Assembly: GCA_009694305.1 (NCBI GenBank)
Contig: SHVL01000013.1
Coordinates: 1-57,720, forward strand
Source of the DNA: Thermoleophilia bacterium
Lineage (GTDB): Bacteria; Actinomycetota; Thermoleophilia; Gaiellales; Gaiellaceae
Direction: 5' to 3'
Length of the DNA stretch: 57,720 nucleotides
Below the pieces are notes generated by a model that saw nothing but the letters and a program-made list of their open reading frames with translations, was not told the DNA's origin and did no database searches. The translations under genes and the position numbers were made by a program. Shown piece by piece: positions 50,594-57,720 of this stretch. Position 1 is the stretch's first letter. Every line of letters starts with the position of its first letter.

Positions 50594-50688
50594 AGAAGCA
50601 TATTGCGGCCGTCCGCCCCCACGACCTACGCCATGCCTCCTGCCGCGCTGCGCGCGGATCCTGAAGCCGGGAACCGACGGTTCTCCGG
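50567..50688 (+). repeat. composite hairpin element after the helicase gene (copy C)
   Basis: A 20-base inverted repeat with one mismatch (50567-50586 with 50607-50626) uses the last codons of the helicase gene as left arm; the TGA stop is in the 20-base loop ACGATGAAGAAGCATATTGC, close to the loop of copy B (CGATG....AGCATAT.GC). Then come a hairpin CCGCGC/GCGCGG (50643-50657), ATCCTGAAG (50658-50666) and a third hairpin (50667-50675 with 50679-50688). Confidence 0.8.
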
Positions 50689-50721
50689 TGGCCCCTCCAT
50701 CGAGAGGAGGCTCCGTAGCTT

Positions 50722-50868
50722 CTACGCTCGGTAGTGACGGGCGACGGCGATCGTCGTCGCGCCGGCCACGAAGGCGATCGCGTTCGGAATGATGATCGCC
50801 AGGTTCACGAGGGCAATCCCGTACGCAACCCACAGCGTGACGCCGCTGATCGCGAGCGCCGTGGTCGT
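50722..50868 (-). pseudogene. C-terminal half of a SemiSWEET-like sugar transporter, no start
   Basis: On the minus strand the frame encodes SGVTLWVAYGIALVNLAIIIPNAIAFVAGATTIAVARHYRA, which has the W-YG and P-II-NA pattern of the second and third helices of SemiSWEET proteins. The first helix (PQ motif) is missing and no start codon precedes the match in the open frame up to 50967. It is most likely a decayed gene. Apart from this and element C, the 443 bases between the helicase gene and smpB hold only a 23-codon open frame I cannot support. Confidence 0.4.
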
Positions 50869-51024
50869 TGATGTGGGAGCTCTTTTGCGAGGCGGACGGG
50901 ACGGGACGGGCCTGTCGTCAGTCGAGCAGGTCGCCGCGCTCGCGGGAGTCGCCGTAGAGCGGTCGGATTACGTCTGCGGGAGGGTGCACGGGGCGAGCGT
51001 AGCGGCTGTAGGCGCGCGCGCCCC

Positions 51025-51030
51025 TACAAT
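51025..51030 (+). promoter_or_regulatory. -10 box (TACAAT) of a probable leaderless smpB transcript
   Basis: TACAAT, one base from consensus, ends six bases before the smpB GTG, and there is no ribosome-binding site. Confidence 0.6.
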
Positions 51031-51036
51031 CGCCCT

Positions 51037-51501
51037 GTGGCTAAACCGCTGGGAATCAAGCTGATCGCGGAAAACCGCCGTTCACGGCACGACTACGAGC
51101 TGCTCGAGCGCGTCGAGGCGGGCATCGTGCTCAGCGGCACAGAGGTGAAGGCGCTGCGGGCAGGCCACGCCCAGCTCGGTCATGCTTTCGCGGACGTGCG
51201 CAACGGCGAGATGTGGCTGATTGGTGCCTCGATCTCCGAGTACGCCCAGGGCAACATCTCGAATCACATCACCGATCGCGACCGCAAGCTGCTCCTGAAG
51301 CGGAACGAGATCGACAGCCTGTACGCCAAGGTGCGCGAGAAGGGGCTCACGCTCGTCCCCACGAAGCTCTATTTCAAGGACGGCAAGGTGAAGGTCGAGA
51401 TCGCGCTCGGGCGCGGGAAGGACAAGGGCGACAAGCGCCGCACGATCGCCGACCGTGACGCGAAGCGGCAGATGGAGCGGGCGCTCAAGACCCAGCGGTG
51501 A
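51037..51501 (+). CDS. smpB: SsrA-binding protein SmpB
   Basis: The 154-residue basic protein starts GTG AKPLGIKLIAENRRSRHDYELLERVEAGIVLSGTEVK, the typical OB-fold beginning, and has GHAFADVRNGEMWLIGASISEYAQGN and the C-terminal basic helix GKDKGDKRRTIADRDAKRQMERALK that enters the ribosomal A site. It works with tmRNA to free stalled ribosomes; the ssrA gene lies 5.7 kb downstream on the same strand. Its 3' end overlaps the convergent GNAT gene by 17 bases. Confidence 0.97.
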   Translation: MAKPLGIKLIAENRRSRHDYELLERVEAGIVLSGTEVKALRAGHAQLGHAFADVRNGEMWLIGASISEYAQGNISNHITDRDRKLLLKRNEIDSLYAKVREKGLTLVPTKLYFKDGKVKVEIALGRGKDKGDKRRTIADRDAKRQMERALKTQR

Positions 51502-52405
51502 GCGGCCCTCTGACCCGAATCGTCCCTGGCTCGACCACGTAGCCGTACCGCTCGTTGAGCACTCGAATCGGCGCGTTCCGCTCCTCGTTGGCCGTCTTCA
51601 GCATCGCGTAGCCGCCGTCGATTGCCCACGCGATCTCGGTGCGCTTGAGAGCGCCGGCTATCCCGCGCCCCCGCCAGGCGCGCTTGACGCCCGTGATGTC
51701 GTGGAAGACCGTGTCCGGTAGCGCCTCGGAGAGCGACAGCTTCGCGTATCCGACGACCTCGGAGCCCGCGGTTGCCACGAATGTCGCATCTGGCCTGTCG
51801 CTTGCCCCGGCGAGGTCGTTGTCACGCCATTTCTCGAACGGGGCCATCGCTGCCGACTCCCTGCCGGGGATGTCGGGATAGGCTTCGCAGGCGACCTCGT
51901 AGATGCCCCCTATCGTGTCCGGGCGGTCGGCCCAGCTCGTGATCGTGATCCCCTCGGGTGGGTCGGCCTCGGGTCGGTCGAACCCGTCGAGATCGAGCCG
52001 CAGTAGTACGTCGCGTCCTACCTCGGTGAAGCCGCGGCGACCGGCCCAGGCAAGTGATCCCGCGTCGTCCTCGTCCACCGTCCCGTCGGCGAGCGACTGG
52101 CCGCCGGCGAGAGCCCAGGCGGAGAGCCGCTCGAGGACTGCCGTGCCGAGTCCGTGCCTCTCCCACGGCGCGAGCACGCTCACCTCGAGCCGGGCAACGC
52201 CGGGGTCGGCGTGCCAGCCGATGATCCCGTGACCCGTGGCGGTATCGACGCCGTCGGCCGTGGCGACGAGCCAGATCATCGATTCGGCCTGGCTGCTCCA
52301 GTCGATCATCATCGAGGGTGTCAACGGGTCGCGAGGACGCACGGCGTTGCTCACCCCAAGCCAGCGGTCGAGCGCTCCCTGGTCCAGTTCCTCGATCTCG
52401 ATCAT
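51485..52405 (-). CDS. protein with two GNAT acetyltransferase domains
   Basis: The 306-residue protein has two tandem GNAT folds. The first has RLEVSVLAPWERHGLGTAVLERL near residue 72; the second has HDITGVKRAWRGRGIAGALKRTEIAWA near 237, with the R-G-x-G-x-A acetyl-CoA loop, and ends in a typical NERYGYVVEPGTI. The pattern resembles mycothiol-synthase-like and other double-GNAT proteins of actinobacteria; no substrate can be given. It converges on smpB. Confidence 0.85.
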   Translation of the reverse strand: MIEIEELDQGALDRWLGVSNAVRPRDPLTPSMMIDWSSQAESMIWLVATADGVDTATGHGIIGWHADPGVARLEVSVLAPWERHGLGTAVLERLSAWALAGGQSLADGTVDEDDAGSLAWAGRRGFTEVGRDVLLRLDLDGFDRPEADPPEGITITSWADRPDTIGGIYEVACEAYPDIPGRESAAMAPFEKWRDNDLAGASDRPDATFVATAGSEVVGYAKLSLSEALPDTVFHDITGVKRAWRGRGIAGALKRTEIAWAIDGGYAMLKTANEERNAPIRVLNERYGYVVEPGTIRVRGPLTAGS

Positions 52406-52411
52406 CCCGGA

Positions 52412-52417
52412 AGCCTA
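52412..52417 (-). promoter_or_regulatory. -10 box (TAGGCT) of a probable leaderless GNAT transcript
   Basis: TAGGCT on the minus strand ends six bases before the ATG at 52405, identical in sequence and spacing to the lemA case. Confidence 0.5.
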
Positions 52418-52496
52418 ATGGTGCCTTGTCACAGGACGGCCGGAGGAGTATCGTCGTGTCCTCGGATCGTTGTCGACGTACCAAGGAGGCCGTCGC

Positions 52497-52961
52497 TTGC
52501 ACCCGGTAACCCTGACCGTCAACGGAGCCCGTCACGAGCTCGAGCTCGAGCCGCGTGACCTTCTCGTTCACGTCCTGCGCGAACAGCTCTCGCTCACCGG
52601 CACGAATATCGGCTGTGACACGTCCTCGTGCGGCGCCTGCACGGTGCTGCTCGACGGCCAGTCGGTGAAGTCGTGCACGATCCTCGGCGTTCAGGCCGAC
52701 GGAGCCGCGATCACGACGATCGAGGGGCTCGCCACGGGGGGCGAGCTGCACCCGGTGCAGCAGGCCTTCCACGATCACCACGCACTTCAGTGCGGGTATT
52801 GCACGCCGGGGATGGTGATGGCCGCGGTCTCGCTGATCGAGAACGGCGAGGCAGGCGACCGTGATTCCATCCGGTCGGGCCTCGAGGGCAACCTCTGCCG
52901 CTGCACGGGGTACCACAACATCGTCGAGGCAATCGCCGAGGTTGCGGGGGCGACGTCATGA
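52497..52961 (+). CDS. coxS: molybdenum hydroxylase small subunit (2Fe-2S, CoxS-like)
   Basis: From TTG 52497, seven bases after a strong AAGGAGG ribosome-binding site, the product has 154 residues. All eight cluster Cys are present: C40, C45, C48, C60 (plant-ferredoxin type) and C99, C102, C134, C136 (QCGYCTPGM, CRCTGYHNIVEA). It passes electrons from the molybdenum site to FAD. First gene of a three-gene operon in the order small-large-medium, typical of form II CODH-like enzymes. The TTG at 52470 is rejected because the ribosome-binding site lies inside it. Confidence 0.92.
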   Translation: MHPVTLTVNGARHELELEPRDLLVHVLREQLSLTGTNIGCDTSSCGACTVLLDGQSVKSCTILGVQADGAAITTIEGLATGGELHPVQQAFHDHHALQCGYCTPGMVMAAVSLIENGEAGDRDSIRSGLEGNLCRCTGYHNIVEAIAEVAGATS

Positions 52962-55300
52962 GCGCCACCGAGACGTGGGGCATCGGCGCTCCACTCAAGC
53001 GCAAGGAAGACGACCCTCTGCTTCGCGGGCGGGGAACGTACGTCGACAACATCGATCTGCCGGGGACGGTCGTGATGGTCGTCGTTCGCAGCCCGTACGC
53101 GCACGCCAGGATCACCTCGATCGACACGTCCGCCGCGAAGGCGGCAGAGGGTGTCGTCGCCGTCTATACCGGTGCCGATCTGCGCGACGACTGGAAGGCT
53201 GCGATGCCGTGCGCCTGGCCCGTGACGGAGGACATGAAGAATCCCGAGCACTTCCCACTTGCCGTCTCCGAGGTCAACTACCAGGGAGACGGGGTGGCTG
53301 TGGTGCTCGCAGACACGCGAGCGCACGCAGTGGACGCCGCGGAGCTCGTCGACGTCGACTACGAGGTGCTCGACGCAATCGTTGACGTCGCGGCCGCCGC
53401 GGAGGACGGTGCCACGCTTGTCCACGAGGAGCTCGGAACCAACGTGTCGTACGTGTGGCCGCTCGAGAGCGGCACGTTCGACGAGAGCGCCGACGTGATC
53501 GTCAAGCACACGTACATCCAGCCGCCGCTGATCCCGAACGCGATCGAGCCGCGCGGCGTCGTGGCGCGCCCGGAGCCCGGCGGCGACGTCACGCTCTGGT
53601 CGGCGACGCAGATACCCCACATCCTGCGCCTCCTCACGGCAGCAACCCTCGGAATGTCCGAGACGAAGCTGCGCGTGATCGCGCCCGATGTCGGAGGTGG
53701 TTTCGGCTCCAAGCTCGACGTCTACGCCGAGGAGCTACTCGCGGTCGCCATCGCGCGTCGCCTCGGGACGCCCGTGAAGTGGATCGAGGAGCGCTCCGAG
53801 AATGCCCTTGCGACGATTCACGGCCGGGACTTCGTCACCACGCTCGAGCTCGCCGCGACGAAGGACGGGAAGATCACCTCGCTGCGCGCAAACGTGATCG
53901 CCTCGATGGGGGCGTACCTGCAGCTCGTCACTCCGGGAATCCCGTTGCTCGGAGCCTGGATCTACGCCGGCCCGTACGAGATCCCGAACTACAGCGTCAC
54001 CTTCACCGGTGTCTTCACGAATACGACGCCGACCGACGCCTACAGGGGAGCCGGGAGACCGGAGGCGACCTACGTTCTCGAACGCACGATGGACCTGCTC
54101 GCGAAAGAGCTCGGGATGGATCGGGTCGAGCTGCGGCGAAAGAACTTCATCACCGAGTTCCCCGCCACGATCGCGTCGGGACTGACGATCGACAGCGGCG
54201 ACCACCACGCGTCGCTCGACCGGCTCCTCGAGCACCTCGGTCTCGAGGAGCTCGAGGCCGAGCAGCAGGCGCGACGCGACCGCGGCGACACGAAGCAGAT
54301 CGGCATCGGCTTCTCGACCTACAACGAGATGTGCGGCCTCGCGCCGTCGCGTATCCTCGGCGCGATCCGCTACGCCGCAGGAGGCTGGGAGACGGCGACC
54401 ATCCGGTGCCTTCCCACGGGGACGTTCCAGGTCGTCACGGGCACGTCACCCCACGGGCAGGGCCACGAGACGGCGTGGTCGCAGATCGTTGCCGACCAGC
54501 TCGGCTGCGATCCATCAGAGGTCGAAGTGCTGCACGGCGACACGAGCATCTCGCCGTACGGCCTCGACACCTACGGGAGTCGCAGTCTCCCGGTCGGAGG
54601 TGCGGCGCTCTGGTCCGCCGGCGAGAAGATTATCGAGAAGGCGCGCGAGATCGTCGCGCACCAGCTCGAAGTGGCGGCCGACGATCTCGAGTACGAGGCC
54701 GGCACCTTCACAGTGAAGGGCTCGCCCGACAAGGAGATGACCGTGAAGGGCGCCGCGTGGGCTGCGTTCGCTGCGCACAATCTTCCGGACGGGATGGAGC
54801 CGAACCTCGAGGCGACGGCGACGTACGACCCGCCGAACTTCTCCTGGCCTGGTGGCGCACACGCCGCGGTCGTGGAGGTTGACACGGGAACCGGAGACGC
54901 TCGCCTGATCCGCTACGTTGCCATCGACGACGTCGGCACTGTCGTCAACCCCCTCATCGTCGACGGTCAGGTGCACGGCGGCATCACGCAGGGTATTGCC
55001 ACCGCGCTCTACGAGGAGGCGATCTACGACGAGGACGGGAACCTCGCGAACGGCACGATGGCGATGTACCTCGTCCCATCCGCCGCGGAGCTCCCTTCGT
55101 ACGAGCTCGATCGAACCGAGACCAAGGCGACGGACCATCCGTTTGGAGCCAAAGGCGTGGGGGAGACCGGAACGATCGCCGCAGCGCCCGCCGTGATCAA
55201 CGCCGTCATAGATGCGCTCTCGCATCTCGGCGTCACCGATATTCAGATGCCGGCGACTCCCGAGAGAGTCTGGCGCGCAATCGAGGAGGCACAGCAGTGA
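52958..55300 (+). CDS. coxL: molybdenum hydroxylase large subunit, form II CoxL-like
   Basis: The 780-residue subunit begins GIGAPLKRKEDDPLLRGRGTYVDNI, has the Mo-cofactor motif DVGGGFGSKLDVYAEE and the active-site loop AYRGAGRPEA (about residue 362), the form II signature rather than the AYxCSFR of true CO dehydrogenase. The end GAKGVGETGTIAAAPAVINA holds the catalytic Glu. Substrate is unknown; form II enzymes include CODH-like and other aldehyde or purine hydroxylases. The ATG overlaps the coxS stop (ATGA). Confidence 0.93.
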   Translation: MSATETWGIGAPLKRKEDDPLLRGRGTYVDNIDLPGTVVMVVVRSPYAHARITSIDTSAAKAAEGVVAVYTGADLRDDWKAAMPCAWPVTEDMKNPEHFPLAVSEVNYQGDGVAVVLADTRAHAVDAAELVDVDYEVLDAIVDVAAAAEDGATLVHEELGTNVSYVWPLESGTFDESADVIVKHTYIQPPLIPNAIEPRGVVARPEPGGDVTLWSATQIPHILRLLTAATLGMSETKLRVIAPDVGGGFGSKLDVYAEELLAVAIARRLGTPVKWIEERSENALATIHGRDFVTTLELAATKDGKITSLRANVIASMGAYLQLVTPGIPLLGAWIYAGPYEIPNYSVTFTGVFTNTTPTDAYRGAGRPEATYVLERTMDLLAKELGMDRVELRRKNFITEFPATIASGLTIDSGDHHASLDRLLEHLGLEELEAEQQARRDRGDTKQIGIGFSTYNEMCGLAPSRILGAIRYAAGGWETATIRCLPTGTFQVVTGTSPHGQGHETAWSQIVADQLGCDPSEVEVLHGDTSISPYGLDTYGSRSLPVGGAALWSAGEKIIEKAREIVAHQLEVAADDLEYEAGTFTVKGSPDKEMTVKGAAWAAFAAHNLPDGMEPNLEATATYDPPNFSWPGGAHAAVVEVDTGTGDARLIRYVAIDDVGTVVNPLIVDGQVHGGITQGIATALYEEAIYDEDGNLANGTMAMYLVPSAAELPSYELDRTETKATDHPFGAKGVGETGTIAAAPAVINAVIDALSHLGVTDIQMPATPERVWRAIEEAQQ

Positions 55301-56136
55301 TCCCTGCATCGTTCGACTACGAAGTGGCGGAATCCGTCGAGCACGCCCTGGCGCTGCTCGGGGCCGATCCCGACGCGAAGGTCCTCGCGGGCGGACACTC
55401 GCTCGTGCCGGCGTTGAAGTTGCGCGTCTCGCGACCGTCGAAGCTGGTCGACATCGGTCGCCTCTCCGATCTCGCGTACGTGCGTGACGCCGGTTCGCAG
55501 CTCGCTATCGGGGCGCTCACGCGACATGCGGCCGTGCAGGGTGATCCCCTCCTTCAGGAGCATTGCCCGATTGTCTCCTCGACAGCGGGCAAGGTCGGTG
55601 ATCCGCAGGTGAGGCACCGTGGCACGATCGGCGGCTCGCTCGCACACGGCGATCCTGCCTCGGATCTCCCGGCCGTGATCCTCGCGCTCGACGCCGAGCT
55701 CGTGATCGTCGGCGCCGGAGGCGAACGAACGGTTGCTGCCGCCGACTTCTTCACCGGCGTCTTCCAGACGGCGGTCGGCCCTGGCGAGCTGCTGACCGAG
55801 ATCCGGATTCCCAAGCTCGGTGACGCGACAGGGTGGTCGTATCTCAAATACCACCGCCGCGCGCAGGATTGGGCAACCGTGGGCGTAGCAGCGATCGTTC
55901 ACCGCGACAACGGCACCGCGACGTCGGCGTCGGTGGCGCTCACGAACATGGGTGGGACGACGCTCCGCGCCGCAAGCGTCGAAGCGGCGGTTGCCGCCGG
56001 GTCGTCGCCGGCCGAGGCTGCCGCTCATGCAGCCGAGGGAGCCGAGCCGGCGAGCGACACTGCGGCGTCGGCCGAGTTCCGGGCTCATCTCGCCCGCGTG
56101 CTCACCGAACGGGCCTTGATGGAGGCTCTCGCCTGA
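55297..56136 (+). CDS. coxM: molybdenum hydroxylase FAD-binding medium subunit (CoxM-like)
   Basis: The 279-residue subunit has FAD loops AGGHSLVPALKLR near residue 31 and TIGGSLAHGDPASDLP near 109, and the C-terminal CODH_C domain (TSASVALTNMGGTTLRAASVE). It receives electrons from the iron-sulfur subunit. Its ATG overlaps the coxL stop (ATGA), completing coxSLM. Confidence 0.93.
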   Translation: MIPASFDYEVAESVEHALALLGADPDAKVLAGGHSLVPALKLRVSRPSKLVDIGRLSDLAYVRDAGSQLAIGALTRHAAVQGDPLLQEHCPIVSSTAGKVGDPQVRHRGTIGGSLAHGDPASDLPAVILALDAELVIVGAGGERTVAAADFFTGVFQTAVGPGELLTEIRIPKLGDATGWSYLKYHRRAQDWATVGVAAIVHRDNGTATSASVALTNMGGTTLRAASVEAAVAAGSSPAEAAAHAAEGAEPASDTAASAEFRAHLARVLTERALMEALA

Positions 56137-56184
56137 ACCGTGCAATCCGGGCGGCGCCGTCTCGGCGTCGCCCGGACCGGAGCT

Positions 56185-57117
56185 CTACGGGTCGAGCGCG
56201 AGTGCGAGTGCCTCGTCGGGCGTCGTGCCGGGCCTGCAGATGAGGCGGTGACGAAGCACGTACGGCGCCATCGATCGCACGTCCTCGATCGTCACGTTGT
56301 CTCTGCCGTCGAGCCGGGCCTGCGCCTTCGAGGCGCTGAGGAGATGGATGGCCGCGCGTGAGCTCGCACCCAGCTCGAGTCCGGGATTTTCCCGCGTCCT
56401 TCGTACGACCGAGATGATGTACTCGGCCACGCCGAATGGAACTTCCGTGCCGTCGAGCTCACGACGGGCACTGTCGAGCCCCACGACTCCGAGCAGCGAC
56501 TGGATGTCTCCGAGCATGTCGGGCGTGACACCCGTGTGCGGGAGCCGGAGCATCTCGATCTCGCTCTCGACATCGCAGTATTCGAGGTCGATCTTGAACA
56601 GGAAGCGGTCGAGTTGCGATTCGGGCAGGGGATAGATGCCCTCGTGCTCGTAGGGGTTCTGCGTTGCGATCACGAGAAAGGGGTCGGGGAGCCTGTACGA
56701 TTTTCCCTCGACAGTGACGGTGTGCTCCTGCATGGCCTCGAGGAGGGCTGCCTGCGTCCGTGGGGGCGTTCGGTTGATCTCGTCGGCGAGCAGGACGTTC
56801 GTGAACGCGACGCCCTGGAGGAAGACTTGCTCGCCCATTTTCGTCGTATTGTGACCGGTGATCTCTGCGGGCGTTGTGTCGGGCGTGAACTGGACGCGCT
56901 TGAAGTTCGTGCCCAGAACGTGCGCCATTGCCCGGCCGAGCAACGTCTTGGCGCTGCCGGGAGGGCCTTCGATCAGAACGTGCCCCTGGGCGAGTGCTGC
57001 GACGAGAAGCAGGTCAACCGCATTGCCCTGACCGATGACCACCTTGCTGACCTCTTCGCGTGTGCGGTTACGCAGGTTGACGAGATTCTCGTACGGACGT
57101 GGCATGACCTCGGACAC
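56185..57117 (-). CDS. MoxR family AAA+ ATPase
   Basis: From GTG 57117, five bases after GGGAGG, the product has 310 residues: Walker A EGPPGSAKTLLGRAMA, Walker B NVLLADEINRTPPRTQAALLEAM, sensor 1 LVIATQNPYEHEGIYPLPESQLDRF and the AAA lid. MoxR ATPases mature metal cofactor enzymes; CoxD, which helps build the CO dehydrogenase site, belongs to this group. It is convergent with coxSLM, so a role in its maturation is only suggested by proximity. No von Willebrand factor A partner gene is in the window. Confidence 0.93.
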   Translation of the reverse strand: MSEVMPRPYENLVNLRNRTREEVSKVVIGQGNAVDLLLVAALAQGHVLIEGPPGSAKTLLGRAMAHVLGTNFKRVQFTPDTTPAEITGHNTTKMGEQVFLQGVAFTNVLLADEINRTPPRTQAALLEAMQEHTVTVEGKSYRLPDPFLVIATQNPYEHEGIYPLPESQLDRFLFKIDLEYCDVESEIEMLRLPHTGVTPDMLGDIQSLLGVVGLDSARRELDGTEVPFGVAEYIISVVRRTRENPGLELGASSRAAIHLLSASKAQARLDGRDNVTIEDVRSMAPYVLRHRLICRPGTTPDEALALALDP

Positions 57118-57240
57118 GGTTCCCTCCCCTCTACGTTGATGCCGACCCACACACTACCCTGAACCTGGATTTGTCTACGCACCCTGGACTATCGCTATCC
57201 GACTGCTGCGGCTACACTGGAGGGAGTACAAATGACATAC

Positions 57241-57601
57241 GGGGGCGACCTGGTTTCGACGTGGTCGGTTCTCCGGCTGAGTTGCGAGCCGAGGTCCCCG
57301 GTCGGCCTCGTTAATCCACCGGGAAACAACACAAATGCGAATCGTTCAGATCTCGCACTCGCTGCCTAGTCTGACTAGCTAGCGACGCCCGTTCTGGCTG
57401 GGCCCGAGGCCAGAACCGGCGCTAACCATCGGGCTTGGCGCAGAGGGAGAGTCAATCGCCCGACGCGCGACACTTCAGGATTGACTGGCCCGCCGGTAGG
57501 TCGTTCGCCACCGGCCGTCGGGCGAGATCCAAGGCGAACTACGCTCGTAGACGCTCTGTTCGGTGCGTCCGCGGACGCGGGTTCGATTCCCGCCGCCTCC
57601 A
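57241..57601 (+). ncRNA. ssrA: tmRNA (transfer-messenger RNA)
   Basis: The 5' end GGGGGCGACCTGGTTTCGACGTGG and the 3' end with T-arm GGTTCGATTCCCGCC and acceptor CGCCTCC pair to form the tRNA-like domain; CCA is not encoded. The tag reading frame is GGA AAC AAC ACA AAT GCG AAT CGT TCA GAT CTC GCA CTC GCT GCC TAG (57322-57369), giving GNNTNANRSDLALAA, which ends in the LALAA degron-like tail recognised by ClpXP-type proteases. It is a one-piece tmRNA of usual length, encoded near smpB, its partner. Confidence 0.96.
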
Positions 57602-57606
57602 TAATA

Positions 57607-57663
57607 CCCTGTTTTGCAGGGATTGTAGTCCTCTCTGGAAAGGTGCTGATGGCCAGAGAGGAC
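57607..57663 (+). promoter_or_regulatory. two inverted repeats just after tmRNA
   Basis: A short hairpin CCCTG-TTTTG-CAGGG (57607-57621) is followed by an 11-base exact inverted repeat GTCCTCTCTGG ... CCAGAGAGGAC (57628-57638 with 57653-57663) that spans the start codon of the next frame. The first may help end ssrA; the second looks like an operator or recombination arm site. Confidence 0.4.
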
Positions 57664-57720
57664 GTAGAGGAGAGGCTGTTCACGTGGTGGAGGGAGTGTC
57701 AGGGGGTGACGCTCAGAGCG
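57649..57720 (+). CDS. start of an unrecognised protein, cut by window edge
   Basis: ATG 57649, eight bases after an AAAGG ribosome-binding-like site, opens a frame of 24 codons (MAREDVEERLFTWWRECQGV) to the window end. It uses AGA, AGG and GTA codons several times, which are rare in the rest of the window. The position directly beyond tmRNA, a common integration target, makes an integrase or island gene possible, but the fragment is too short to tell. Confidence 0.4.
   Translation, partial: MAREDVEERLFTWWRECQGVTLRA

Noticed and set aside
50789-51064. Plus-strand frame with the run GLSSVEQVAALAGVAVERSDYVCG
   Set aside because: It looks protein-like in part but overlaps the SemiSWEET remnant and the smpB promoter and lacks a ribosome-binding site.
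57232-57369. ATG after GGAGGGAG that is in frame with the tmRNA tag codons
   Set aside because: The frame runs through the conserved tRNA-like 5' domain; open for 30 codons by chance. tmRNA explains the region fully.
57375-57683. Leftward frame containing MEAAGIEPASADAPNR
   Set aside because: This is the antisense of the tmRNA T-arm and acceptor stem, a well-known spurious translation (GIEPA type) of tRNA-like 3' ends.
1-57720. CRISPR arrays, rRNA or ordinary tRNA genes, insertion sequences
   Set aside because: No regularly spaced repeats, no rRNA signatures, no transposase frames and no cloverleaf other than the tmRNA tRNA-like domain were seen by reading.

Overview
The window is about 58 kb of GC-rich bacterial chromosome carrying mostly housekeeping genes. 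Gene content and order (prfB-ftsE-ftsX-smpB-ssrA, secA, infC-rpmI-rplT, pheST, a form II coxSLM cluster, frequent GTG/TTG starts, many start codons 6-9 bases after a TAnnnT box) fit a deep-branching actinobacterium, for example a Thermoleophilia/Gaiellales relative. That placement is inference. I saw no CRISPR array, insertion sequence or complete prophage.

Layout. 1-1450: the end of an unknown gene, a pentapeptide-repeat protein, small unknown proteins and a gap. 1590-7284: a leftward haem-copper oxidase operon (cupredoxin-like protein, ctaC, ctaD, ctaE, ctaG, a 41-residue membrane peptide, SCO1) with nearly every stop overlapping the next start. 7397-11388: a BI-1 family membrane protein, a small blue-copper-like protein, a DUF1501/DUF1800 pair and a cupredoxin remnant. 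11521-15717: thrS, then infC-rpmI-rplT, a small ORF and a SpoU-type RNA methyltransferase. 15833-21494: DUF2207, LemA, a broken subtilase and a methyltransferase, lying between the methyltransferase gene and pheS, which are usually adjacent. 21524-24995: pheS and pheT separated by a structured element. 25074-30434: an E2/GNAT/E3 set, a small membrane protein and an aminotransferase. 30562-37015: an LCP-family protein and a sugar-nucleotide operon containing an MtnA homologue. 37049-40378: three type IV pilin-like genes. 40538-51501: comF, a secreted protein, secA, PAP2, prfB (with a programmed frameshift), ftsEX, a SUV3-like helicase and smpB. 51485-57117: a double-GNAT protein, molybdenum hydroxylase subunits coxSLM and a MoxR ATPase. 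57241-57601: tmRNA, followed by a possible island boundary.

The most unusual signal is a composite RNA/DNA element found just after pheS, ftsX and the helicase gene. It has a long hairpin that reaches into the 3' end of the upstream gene, then a short hairpin, then the motif ATCCTGAAG, then another hairpin. Stem sequences differ at each locus while architecture and motif are kept. A 94-base exact partial copy lies beside the ftsX element. I do not recognise it as a described family. Other points of note are the probable leaderless promoters, a 122-base infC/rpmI overlap, a PAP2 gene whose N-terminus has no normal start codon, an oxidase subunit I without the usual K-channel lysine, and several gene remnants.
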